Source: Coriolopsis trogii (lineage: Eukaryota > Basidiomycota > Agaricomycetes > Polyporales > Polyporaceae). Taken from it: a DNA stretch of 64,000 bases. Numbering within the stretch: position 1 is the first letter of the stretch; every line of letters starts with the position of its first letter. Where the stretch lies: NCBI GenBank assembly GCA_020543525.1, contig JAHYIO010000006.1, positions 1,922,001-1,986,000 on the forward strand, written 5' to 3'. Of the stretch, positions 46,221-56,995 are shown piece after piece. Both the position numbers and the translations under genes were made by a program. A model generated the notes under the pieces. The model saw nothing but the letters and a program-made list of their open reading frames with translations. It had not been told where the DNA came from and did not search any database.

Positions 46221-47788
46221 ATTACAAGACTGGTGCGTGATGAGTATTCTGGACTTGTTTTCCGTCGCCTATCCTAGGCAGGTACGATAGCTGCTGCCCT
46301 TCAAGGGCGCCGGGCTCCGCTGGTGTCTGTGCAGCTGGACGTACTCATCCATGTGATAAGCCCGTATCGGTAACGACGAAGTCGTTGAGCACGTCGATGC
46401 ACTCACTTCTTTTATTTTCCTGTTGAACAAAGTGACCAACTTCTACAACGACGCAGCTCATGAAAGTTCGATCGACTTGGCTCAGTTCAAACCATCTCTC
46501 TGGCTTAATCACTAGGCGATGCATATCCAGACGTAATCGACATTCGCACGTCGTTCCCTGCCATCAGATAATGAGCATGGCGAACGTGAAACTCGCGATG
46601 CCCGCGATCTGGCTTTAGTGGTGACTCTCAGGGCTCTTGTGGATACAACATGGCCAAACGCAATGGTGTGCGGTGAGTCATACTAAGTTTCAGGTCGTAG
46701 CTCCCGTCGCTGACTTTGCGTTTATCAGCGACCTCCATGCAGCCTCGCTTGTAAATGGCTCCGCCATACTCTAAGCCCGGCCTGCATCCTTTCGCTCTGG
46801 ACCCAACACGATGTATCAATAAGAAACGCTGATGTGACTGGATCTGGGGCTTTACTCTAGACTCGAGGCTTCTGATGCTGTCGCTCTCTCCTGTGAGTAG
46901 TCTCTTACGTAGCGGCTATCGCGCTGTCCTGATACAAAACAGAGTTTTTACCCCATGTGTCTTGACCAAGTATTAGGTCTGCTATGCACCGCGCGAAGCT
47001 CAGGGCGTGGACGCATGACTTGCTCAATATAACTTCCCCGCGCGCATTTTCGTCCATGGGCGCTAGTATCCGAGCCACGTTTCTGCAAATTCCCGAGGCT
47101 GACGATGGATGCGCACACCTCGCAAATACCCCTGGTAATATCCTTAATTGATCTGACTCTATCATACTGCCTAAGCCCGAGATAGAACATGACCGCTGCT
47201 CCTATTTCGGACATGCGAAAGCATCAGGACGGTGTTGTTCCCTGCAGGCATTTCTCAAATGTAGACATCCACACGCCACGAGGAGGAGACGGTAGGCACA
47301 TGGCCAGACCGAAGCACGGCCTTCGATGGACTCGCAGCAAGCGAACACTCATGCCGCACTCTCGCCAGCCTGCACTCTCATGTCAGATCAAACCTTGTAG
47401 GCAACTCCGTCACCTGGCCGTTGCGTCGCCACCTGCAACACAGGTCGCTGCATCAACTGGAATGTCTCTTGCCCGTTCATCCATACTCTCGCGCACGCCG
47501 ACGGGTTGGCGCAGCTCATCAGACGTCCCAGCCGTTCCTCCTGCTGGCTTCCCCACGGCGTCATGACTCATATGGTAATCTACATCCTCGCATGTGTCCC
47601 TTGAATCCTGCTCGATCCCGATCGAGCGCGGCCAGTGATGTGCTAACGGTGTTACATTTTTTTCGTGAGGGAGTAGTACTAACCTTTGCGCCATAACGTT
47701 CTCACCCCTCCCGTCCGTCACCGTCATGCAACGGCCACATGCACTAGGAGCGAAGCCGGAGGCCCCGGCCAGTGCAGCCAGGTGAGGA
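46221..47788. other. Intergenic, no supported gene
   Basis: About 1.57 kb. Open frames (for example 46905-47214 minus and 47189-47566 plus) overlap and show no family features. The end holds the promoter of the next gene, with tatata near 47789-47794. Confidence 0.5.
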
Positions 47789-47841
47789 CTATATAGCTAT
47801 GGACAGAGGAGGGTCCTCGGTAGTGTTCAGCACTGACTAGA

Positions 47842-48267
47842 ATGGCTGTCAACAACGGTACGTCTTCAATCCCTCACCTCCCTTTGTGGGCTTCCCGGCT
47901 CATCCATTTTGGTGACAGACACGGGAATGGTTGGGCTCAATAACTGTATGTTGAATGGGCCATCCCCCGACGCATGGTAGCTCACTTTTAGCATAGACCT
48001 TCAGAACATCGGCAAGGGGTCCGCACTCAGCTGGGAGGACCATTTCACTGGCACGCGTCATGCCGGTGAATGGACGTCGGTGTGCAAGAGTGAGCTTTCT
48101 AGTCTGGTCTCTGGAGGCGCACACTGATTCGATTGTGATCAGTTGACGGCCAGGCTTATGGTACCGGCAAAGCAACTCAGAGGGATGTCGCCAGAGACGT
48201 GGCTGCGTCGGCCGCCTTGGGTGCCTACAAGGATGCCCTGGCCGCTCAGGCAGTTGCCAACGCCTAG
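47842..48267 (+). CDS. Small dsRNA-binding-domain-like protein
   Basis: A predicted 86-residue protein from four exons: 47842-47857, 47919-47945, 47997-48089 and 48143-48267, all in phase. After MAVNN and VGLNNYLQ it reads SWEDHFTGTRHAGEWTSVCK, then GQAYGTGKATQRDVARDVAA and ALGAY. The alpha-beta-beta-beta-alpha order, the G-x-GxGxG(-)x(K/R) turn and the Ala-rich last helix are those of a double-stranded RNA-binding domain, and there is nothing else in the protein. Such stand-alone domains are small and easily missed. Binding to dsRNA is an inference from the fold signature; a role in RNA silencing or as a regulator is speculative. Confidence 0.75.
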
Positions 48268-48568
48268 TCGTCGCTCACCGGCCTAGTCTAGACGAGCTTC
48301 AGTTCTCACCGCCCCGTTCATCCACGTTCTTTGTTTGTCTCCACAGTGTCCGCCATGTTGTACCCATCGTCTTTTGGTCGTTGACGAAGAGCGTTTACTA
48401 TCTCCGCAGCTCCGCAGAAGCAAATCATGATTCAAATCCGTGTACAGTCATAAATATAGTTACTCCGTTCGCGATCATCCTCGCCCCCCTGCTCGCTGAA
48501 AGCGATCCGTGATCGCTCTTGCCTGACACCTGCTCACGCGCGTGCGCGCTGCTATCAAATGGGATAAG
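48268..48568. other. Intergenic between convergent genes
   Basis: 301 bp of 3' flanking sequence, with no gene seen. Confidence 0.6.
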
Positions 48569-49173
48569 CTAAATCCTGGAATATCCTTCGAACATGATGA
48601 TCAAGGTCGGATATATTTTTACAGCCGTCTGCAACTTAGCCTCGAAGAACTGCAGTTGCATAAGTCACGGTTGATGACAATCTTTTGCAACACTCACAGT
48701 TTGTGTGTAGTCTTGTTTGATTGCGATCTCCAGTTCTGCGTTGAGCCTGACGAGATCGTTCTTCAGCTATAAAGGGCGACATGAGATGTACGGTTAGTAT
48801 ACGTCCGAACATATGTTAGTGGGAAGAACGCACGATATCCCAGAAGTGGGACACAACCTTCAAATTCGATACTACGCTTGTGACTTTGTTTGTAGTGTCG
48901 CAGAACGTCTGGGAGTAATCCTCGAGGAGTTCTTGTTGCTTCAACAATGCGTTGATCTGGCGTTTGCAGCGGCTGATATCCAATCCGGCCTCGTCTGCGC
49001 GAATTATATCGTCAAGAGTCAGATCTGCTGATGTGTTCGTGGTACTTACCCAGTCGTTTCTCCTCTCCGCGTAGAGCATTGATTATCTCTGTTACGACGT
49101 TCAAAGCCGCTGACTGAGTCAGACTGTTAGTATACGCCGTAGGTACGTGGCTGACGACGCACTATTGCAGCAT

Positions 49174-50647
49174 CAGGAAAAACCTGAAATCCTAATAAGA
49201 TATAATTTAGAGAGGTCGGCCAATAATCCGAATAATACCTGATAATGTCTGCTATCTCTGCCCCGGGTGTATGTTCGAGCTATGAAGGTGTTCGCTGCCG
49301 TCGCTAAGGTCACATCCGTACATCCGGCACGAGAATTTGTGTCATAGTAGGTAGACTCGACATGAACTGACTGAATCAAGTAGCGACCGTGGCAAGCGCT
49401 CATGATTGCCAGATCCGTCAAGTGCTACGGGACCTGCCCTAAACACATCCGGCGTTCTCCGAAGATCGTTCGGGTGCCCTCCAGTGTTGAACTTCGCGGC
49501 TCTGACCACCACCGCGCTTCCTTTCCTCCTGCTGTCTCGTTTTGGGGCTATCTGGGCTCAGTTTCTGGACTTGGGCTCGCTTCAGGCTCTTGAACTACGT
49601 CTGTGGCTTGCTCACTATCTAAACTGCCTCGACTGTGATCTGACTGGGACACCTACTGATGTCGGTCGGTCGAACGTGCAAATGTGAAGTTCCGGGTGGC
49701 GGTCATGGGAGCCGAGGAAGTTGGAGGGGCTGTCCTGGTACATTGCGTGGTGTCCAATTCCTTTCTCGGTCAGTCTCTGGTAGGGTCTCTGGTAGGGCGG
49801 CGGTATGTGCAAGGGTACCACACACAAGCATACAGGTGGCCGTGTTCATCGGGTGAGGTGCCAGGCCCATTCAATGTACGTATCGCTTCATCACTGATTC
49901 ACTCTTCCTCATTGTGACGTTTAGTCGTGGACGCCCCGAAGCTGAACTGCGGCAAGTGTGAAGCCAATCCTCGAAAGCAGGTAGCAGTCTGTTCAAGCTT
50001 CGGGTCATATCGGCCACTGACGTGTGTCTGTTTGTAGTGATAGACCGACGGAGAAGGGACACCTGATACTCACGACCGATAAGACTGGAAATGTGTGGGA
50101 GCGGTGATGGTTCGTACTGAGACGGTGCGTGTATGACATGGACATGGAACGTTGTGAACACGCTAATGAGATTTGACCTTCTACAGACCGTACCTGCATG
50201 TAGCACACTCGAACCAGGTCGAGGACATGATGTGTTCAGCCTGAAAAGCGTCAACGTCAAGGGCTACATTGTACTAACTCAGCTGGAGGCACTTCCTCCG
50301 ATGTCCGTCAATGCTTGATGGTATTGGATATGCGTTCACGTTTCTTCTTTCTCTACGAGGGGTTGGGCCGACACTTTTGTCTTTATCTCGTTGTAGCACA
50401 TGCGCTTGTACTGTTAGTAGGTACTCGCAATATCAATGTGTTTTTGCCGTTCATGTGCTGCAACTGAGTGCGTGAGTGCGTGATAATCTGGACCTAAATA
50501 ATGGAATGTGGCAGCACTTGTACAACTAATGGTTCTCTAATCGCGCTTGTTATTTGGGGACCTAGCGAATTAGACTAATGAACTAATGGTCCGTATTAGT
50601 GATAATTAGAGATCATTACACCTAAATAGAGTTTTGGGTTTTCCCTG
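49174..50647. mobile_element. Insertion element of about 1.47 kb with short inverted ends
   Basis: The left end reads CAGGAAAAACC. The right end, reversed, reads CAGGGAAAACCC. Both ends continue into AT-rich sequence with TAAT-type words. The element sits between AT dinucleotides (49172-49173 and 50648-50649) in the coding sequence of B3. It can be read in two ways: an inverted-repeat element with a 2-bp AT duplication, or a TC...CTGA element inserted between A and T without duplication (Helitron-type rule). No transposase is visible, so it is presumably non-autonomous. Confidence 0.75.
49682..50320 (+). other. Gene-like cargo inside the smaller element
   Basis: Plus-strand segments look coding: VKFRVAVMGAEEVGGAVL near 49690, APKLNCGKCEANPRKQ near 49930, and STLEPGRGHDVFSLKSVNV near 50200-50260, separated by splice-like GT/AG pairs. 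I do not recognise the protein and cannot fix the exon joins. Confidence 0.35.
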
Positions 50648-50987
50648 ATGAGGACCAATAGCCATGGGAGACATGGTCAAGATTGCGAATACAGCCTGCC
50701 CCGCCGCCATAGCAAGCTGGACCAAAATGGGGATCGCCTGTTCCCACTTGTCGATGGGCTGCCAGCCGATGACGAGATGTGTGAGATATCCGTCTCCGTC
50801 GAAGGGACACAATTGCTCACCTGGTCCTGCACCCTGTTGACGATATCATGAGTCCGTTGCATGAGCAAGAGCAAAGTACTTACCGTTGCAACTCGTCTTC
50901 GAGAAAGGAAAGATGCCTCCGAGTCTGCTCCAGCTCGTTTGGGATCTGTTTGAGGCGGCCAAAGTCCTGATCGATGTCCTCCTTCAT

Positions 50988-52748
50988 CAGGGAAAGTCCC
51001 CCTTGCTAATTTGCGTTAATAGACGTTAATAAGCGCTTATAGTCGTGTTTTCCGACTTAACGCTAATGAGCTTACCCCTTTGCTAATTTACTCATTTAAA
51101 CCAAGTACTTTCACTGTATTAACCCATGTTAGACGGTCGTATACGTACTCTCAACTTAGACTAGGATCATAGTTGATACTAAAAAATCTTATATATAGGC
51201 AGCGTACAATACGACATGATTATGGACATATACAGGGGTGCATGAAGGACGACCAAATGGGATACCTTTTTTACCTCCGCGTGCTGACCACGGTTCGAGT
51301 AAGATGTACGACAAGCCGGGTGCCGATGGGATTACAGAGGCGATGCTCAAGGGTCTAGACGGACTCCTTGGAGAGGAGGTGCTTGCCGGTGTCTTCACTG
51401 CTCACAGTTGTGCGTGATCAGGAGAACAGAGTCGGAATTGTAGCTGAACAAGAACCAAGTATATACGCACTCACCAAGGTTTGAACCAGAGTCTCAAGAG
51501 ATCAAGACTATAACTGGCGACGGCATACAACTGTGAGGAGATAGATGTGAGTCCCATGAATGCTCAGAAGGACAACCCACTTACCCTCTGAGCACTGACC
51601 TTCTGGTCGTGACGCCTACTGATACCCTGCGGGTGGGACAGGACTAGATGAATACATTGCAGACGCTGATGACATAGTAGGACTCACTTATGATACATGC
51701 AGAGTGGTGTCTGTTGCGAACGCAGAATGGAATGGGAGTTGAGGACACTCAGACAGCTTGACAGCAGAGCACATAGCCAGGGCGAGGACAGTGCCAGCAC
51801 AGTTTCGAGGATGTGGATGAAGTTCAAAAGCGGACAACGGGAGGAGTGGGAGGGACGCGTCATCACTGTTGCGGAGTTTGAATTACTCGGATGTTGCTGT
51901 CAGGTGCCGTGCCAGTGCCACAATCTTCGACTGACCACCACCAAATACTGTAGCTCGCTTTCCTCGACGTTCCCTGGGGCTTCGACCTGCTCGGCATCAA
52001 GCACTGAGTCTCGATTCGCAAGTCCGGTGCCCGGGTGGTCAAGCTGGACAAGCCACTCCTCGTGGTCATGGCCCCCGGTCAGTGTCTTTTTGACCCGTCA
52101 AGAGCCGATCCACCCACCGCATGCCACCTCGACCTTCCGCTCCGCTCGGCCCAATCTCAGTCAAGGGCACAGCCGTCTTGTGGAAGGACACCAACCCGGA
52201 CAGCCTCAACGACGTTCTTCGACTGCAGTGGGAAGGTACATGCAAGCATGGTATGTCGGTGCATCGCCCACCTTCGCGCTTACCCTGAAGTTAGTCTGGA
52301 GACTAACACATGAGGCCCCTCTTAACTCCCACATGGATGACAATACCTCGTGCCATTCACCGTGTATGATTCTTCCCGTGCCATGTTCGCACTAACTCGC
52401 CCACACCCGTAGTTCTACAATTTGCAACGGTTTGAAGTCCCGGCAGGTGAGCAGTCGGTGGTGTGCACCATTCAGTGGCCGAGTGGTAACACACACTTTG
52501 ACATCGTGTTGAAAACTATGTCTAGCAATATGTGATGTATCATATACACGTCTTCGTTCCAAGCACTACAAATACACGCTGACCTGACCAAGACGAGCCT
52601 CAGTCTTTCTGAGATTTACTGTCGATTTTCCATGTTTTCGGGAGTGAGCAGGCTAGAGTTGCAAAATAGCGAGCGGCGAGCGGATGAATCTGGAATATTC
52701 CCCAAGTAGCGTTAAATTGGCGCTAATTTGCAGGGGGGAGTTTTCCTG
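50988..52748. mobile_element. Insertion element of about 1.76 kb with inverted ends
   Basis: The left end is CAGGGAAAGTCCCCCTTGC and the right end, reversed, is CAGGAAAACTCCCCCCTGC; both continue with AATT(T/A)GCG. A subterminal repeat of CCCYTTGCTAATTT recurs near 51072-51090. The flanks are AT on both sides (50986-50987 and 52749-52750), in the middle of a B3 coding exon. The terminal CAGG(A/G)AAA is shared with the element at 49174-50647, so both belong to one family. Confidence 0.8.
51950..52536 (+). pseudogene. Gene-like cargo inside the larger element
   Basis: Plus-strand blocks read FLDVPWGFDLLGIKH, then an in-frame TGA, then GARVVKLDKPLLVVMAPG. A splice-like gap is followed by KGTAVLWKDTNPDSLNDVL and a final block FEVPAGEQSVVCTIQWPSG ending at a TGA at 52534-52536. 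Unrecognised. The internal stop suggests decay, unless a short intron covers it. Confidence 0.4.
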
Positions 52749-53440
52749 ATGTTAAACCGTTCAATCTTTTTCGCAAGCTTCATGAACCCCTCCGCCGCCC
52801 TGTTTGCGTTCTTTCGCTTTTTGTGAAGCTCCTGTGCAAGAAAACCAATAAGAACTGAACCGTCGCGCGGTATTGCAGAGGTATCATACCTTCCAAAAAC
52901 TATTAAGCTCAACTCGTAAGTCTTTCAAGCCATCTCTGGTCGGTTGAGCTCCATTCAAGAGCATATAGTAGTCTGCGACGGAAGTCAGTGTCGGGAAGAG
53001 AGAACACGGGTAGAAATAGCTGACTTCGGAGAAGGACGGCAGCATGCACGGCATCCTCTCGGCTGGACCTGAACAGCTCCTCGAATTTCTGAATGAAGTC
53101 ATCAGCCAGGAGCACGAACACTGAAAATAGATTGTACCTCAATGTAAGCATTCCATCGTTTCAAATATTGGCGGGGGCTTGTGCGGAGGTTGATATTGAC
53201 TCTCATGATTGTAACGAGGTCGCTTTTGACTTTATCGAAGAGGTCTTTGATGACACGGACGCTCTCAACAGCCTCAGAAACGTCCTTGATTGCCTGTTCC
53301 TGTACTCCCGGAAGGGTGAAGATATCTCCATATTGCTTGATAGCCGGGCCGGACATTGAGCTCATGTCCGACCATGAGAGTTCCAAATTGAGGTTGATGT
53401 TCGTAGGCATCGCCGGTGCCGGACGTGTTCGAGTGAACAT

Positions 53441-53831
53441 ATTGAAGGCTGAGGCTTTGACTCAGAATCTGGCAGAAGACTTGGGTGGATTTCTGTCAGC
53501 CCTTTCCACGGTCAGCGTTATATATTGTGGCGTCATGAATCACAAGATTAGGGTTTGGGTTTGGATGCGGGTGGACCACACTACTGGCTGGCTCAAGGTG
53601 GTTCACAAAATGGAGACATCCATGAGGACGCAGGCGTACTGATCGACGGCCGGGTCTTCGCATTCATATTGCAACACGCGTTTGCGTTGCTCTCAGCTGC
53701 GTTGACACGTGGGCTGAGCTTGCTCGGTTGAACGCCTATAAAGCCCGAGGCTGTCGTCCATATATACCCACTGGGGTGGACAGTGGGGCCGCATCATTCG
53801 CAGTTTGCACACTATCTCGCATCTCTACACG
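53441..53831. promoter_or_regulatory. Bidirectional promoter of the A3/B3 pair
   Basis: A TATA run for B3 (gttatatattg, 53517-53527) lies about 80 bp from its ATG. Another for A3 (ctataaag, 53736-53743) lies about 90 bp from its ATG. The spacing is nearly the same as in the A1/B1 promoter. Confidence 0.65.
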
Positions 53832-55229
53832 ATGACCTCTCTGAACCCTTTGAACACACTTCCGGAAGCTAGCAAAGCGTTAGATATGCTCGGAAACTCT
53901 GTATGTGACCTCCACCAGGTCTTTTCAAGCAACGCCTCCATCCTCCGCCAATTTGATCAGTCAGAGAATACCCACTTCTCCAAGGTGTGGTCGAAGAACA
54001 TCGAAGTAAGACTCCGGGATTGGCCAAGGCTTCCTGTCGCTGACTAGATCAAAGAGATACGAGCGGGTAATCAACCAGTCAAACACTGCTTCTATTGAGC
54101 TCTCGGTGAACCTGAATAGTACGTGCTACGCTTAACTTCGCTGACCAAACTAACACCACTGTAGCATATGCTACATTAATCAAGAAGAAACCGACTGACC
54201 TGCCGTCTGGAACCGAGGATTTGACTCGCGAAGTTGCGAGTTTGCAAAAGGTGAAAACAATGTTTTGCCCATATTCTCCCTGCTTACTGGCGGACATGAC
54301 TGCAGAGATTGAGCAGCAAGACGTTCAATCCCTCGCAAAACTTGACAGCATTGCAGAAGTCGTTTCACAGCCTGGGCGAGAAGCTGTCTGCCAGGGCAAC
54401 AAAGCGTGAGGCTGTACGTCGTCGTCAGTTTGACGCGGCTTCGAAGAACGAAGCTCTAACCCCTGCCAATACAAGGTACGTACTGTGTACCTCTTCTGAC
54501 ACAGTCGTATTGATGCGTGGCCAACTTTAGATCTGGTGCAAGTCCGAAGGTAAGACAAAGTGCTGTAAACCCTTCTGCCCTGAATCTGACTGCACGGATG
54601 GCGCAGAACGGGAAGAACAACCAGCAGGATAAGCCGAGGATGTCGTTCTTTGCCAGATTGCTAGGTTGCTTCCGAGGGAACGGAGACGGTCCCGACGCAA
54701 GGCCCAGAAGTATCAAGACCACAACTACTGGTATGTAGGCAGCACTTCAGAAACGCTAGCACACGAGCGAGAATTTTTTGCAGCGCTGAGACCGACTACT
54801 GAGGCTCTCACAAAGCCACAAGCAACAAAAGACATAGAAGAGCCGACAGCAGTCGATTGCCAGACCCTGATCCGTGGAATTCAGACTATTGAATCAATGC
54901 TTGGGATCCAGATCGACCTCTTCAAGAAAGTCTTTCAGGTTCATGACGAGGTACGTGCAGTCCGGCATGAGCTATGATCGCTATACCTGTTGTTCATACG
55001 CAGTGCCACAGCTCAGGGCAGTTTTGGCGGCATTGTCGGCGTCTCTGAAGAGCAGAGATGCCAAGGTCGCGGTAAGCATATTCCTCTCTTATACGCCACT
55101 ATTTTACTCACCTTCCTGCAGAACAAGCAGGCATCTACCACGAATGGTAGCGAGGCAACTCACCCGGTTGAAATATGGCAGCAAGTTGGAGAGGCATTCG
55201 AGCGCTATGCAAAGCGGATGAAGTACTAG
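53832..55229 (+). CDS. Helical paired-gene family, subfamily A, copy A3
   Basis: An unrecognised helical protein. Exon 1 is 53832-54005 (58 codons, ending FSKVWSKNIE). Exon 2 is 54055-54118 (64 nt, RYERVINQSNTASIELS). Exon 3 is 54165-54250 (86 nt). Later blocks give LQKSFHSLGEKLSARA (about 54330-54400), a basic low-complexity region to about 54730, the helix block IRGIQTIESMLGIQIDLF (about 54870-54930) and the terminal VGEAFERYAKRMKY with TAG at 55227-55229. Exons 2 and 3 have the same lengths and phases as those of the B genes, although the protein lacks their hydrophobic segment. It is divergent from the broken B3, so this copy may now lack its partner. Confidence 0.72.
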
Positions 55230-56893
55230 AGTTCTGATATGATTCGTCCGATCGGGTGGCACCGTGTGCATCTACCTGGTGAACTGTGGTCAGATATCTA
55301 TAGTCGGTTGCAGGACATTTCTGTGCTTTAATAGACCCAAGCCTGCGAGTGACTTAGCTTTCGTTTCTCGCAGTGATCGTTGTGGGTATACTTCTCAATA
55401 CTGCTTTGAATATTGAGTCTGCTGAAATTCCATTTAACCCCAATTATATGAACACGCCATCATGATGCTATAGTACCATCATCCCGAAGCTGTATGATGT
55501 ACTTCATCCGGCCGTCACTTGGAAGCACGAGTATTGTGAATGGATACAAAGTGCAGTCCTAGAATAATCCCTTTGGCGCCATAGGATATGAGTGAGCCTC
55601 CCGAAGATCAATGCAGTGGCCGAGCTCTGCTGGACTCGGACCAGTACAGTAGCTGGAGTAGTGCAGTAACAGGATCGTAGGCAATACTAACCAAAAAGTA
55701 CGCAACACGCAGCTCTGCCGCAAGGAAATGGTGAGTTTGTACACCATGCATGTTCACCGCGATTCTGTCTACCTATCTACTTGCACGAGGTTTTGATCGG
55801 GTTTTTTGAAGCCCGTACTTCATGAAATTGTAATAACAGCGAGTCTGTCATCGAGCATCTTCGGTAGGATGGATGCATCTCAGGACGGTAGTGTCCGTCA
55901 ACAGGAATGCATCTGAAGTCCCATGGATGTCGGTAATGTTCATTTTCCATATCCATATAGGATTTCGATACAATGACTTTTCGTTGACCTCATCCGCGCT
56001 AGGAGCGCTAGCCCCGGCGTCCGACAGAGGCAGCGGGAGCGTGCGGCCGCGGCCGCGACGACGACGAAAACGACAGTGAGCCCGCCGGAGAGCATGAATA
56101 CAAACACAGGTTTGGAAAAATTGTTGCACCTGCCAGTGCGGATATGAAACCTGAAAGCATGGCGCGACAGCGGATGTGAGACATGGCCCGACGTCGATTA
56201 CTATGGGTGGCCAACAATGTCCACTCAGGATACTCCCAGTAGTTCCCTACTAGCGAGTCTTTGGGGTCGCTCCGCCTCAGCGTGGTGGATGGCGAGGTGG
56301 GCGCGGCGGTCCGGCATCCGAAGCCGGATGCATCCTGCCTGACGGACGCTACCGTATGGGATGCACCCATCCTATTACTCCATATCTACAGATGACTGTA
56401 CGAGAAAGTCGGCAGAGAGAGTCGTGGTGGTCAAGTGGGAGCTGAGAGCATGGTGGGCGAGACAGTGCAGGCTGACTAGGCGCAAAACGTCCCACGGAAT
56501 TGGCTCACACAGCACGAGACCCCTTCTGGGTGCTTGATGCTAGCATGCCCAGTTATTATTTTAAAACGATTACTTATTCGAATCGTTACCACTTCATAAG
56601 ATCAGAAGAATTTCAGTTGACCATGGACGCGCGCGCTCACAGTGAGTTCAAGTGGACTACTACCTTACTTCAAGCAAGCCTCATACACCTCGATTCTGGT
56701 GGGCCACTCTAACTCACCGCAGAAGCATGGGCGAATTTACTTTTGCCATGGGTTAGCATGCACAGTGAACTAACACACGGTCTTAGCAATCGGAGCCTCA
56801 CGGTCGCCTTGCAGTTGTTGTCCACCTCGAGGTCATACCTCGGGTGTGCTTCTACGCATCGCGTGCACACTCATTTGCCATATGGTTTGGTGG
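55230..56893. other. Intergenic, no supported gene
   Basis: A minus-strand stretch near 56085-55980 could encode a short hydrophobic segment (LTVVFVVVAAAAARS) but has no convincing neighbours. No subfamily A partner for B4 is visible here. The end contains the TATA box of B4. Confidence 0.5.
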
Positions 56894-56903
56894 CATATAT
56901 ATG
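56894..56903 (+). promoter_or_regulatory. TATA box of B4
   Basis: gcatatatat lies about 95 bp upstream of the ATG at 56996, the same distance as in the other B genes. Confidence 0.6.
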
Positions 56904-56995
56904 AGGCAACATGATCGGCCAAATTGAAGTCAGCCCCAATACCCACCTACCCCTTTTCTCTCTCCGTGACTGTCTAGCTGCCTCCCAAGCCCCCG

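Larger units (their letters stand above)
48569..53440 (-). pseudogene. Helical paired-gene family, subfamily B, copy B3, interrupted by two mobile elements
   Basis: Minus-strand exon 1 is 53440-53138 (101 codons). Exon 2 is 53088-53025, again 64 nt. Coding blocks continue to 52749, resume at 50987, run through the hydrophobic segment near 50730-50650 (AILTMSPMAIG), resume at 49173, then give the helix blocks near 49000-48830 (SHFWDIV) and 48760-48570, ending at a TAG (48569-48571). The order and exon lengths match B1 and B4. Two insertions, 50988-52748 and 49174-50647, each lie inside an exon, so the gene as it stands is broken unless both are removed. It pairs head-to-head with A3 across 391 bp. 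Confidence 0.8.

Noticed and set aside
51697..52395. Plus-strand 232-codon open frame in the larger element
   Set aside because: Its frame differs from the blocks that look coding (VVKLDKPLLVV and VLWKDTNPDS), and its Ser/Thr/Pro content is that of a shadow frame.
55980..56370. Short hydrophobic minus-strand frame resembling a small membrane protein
   Set aside because: No consistent start, splice pair or homologous family could be supported.
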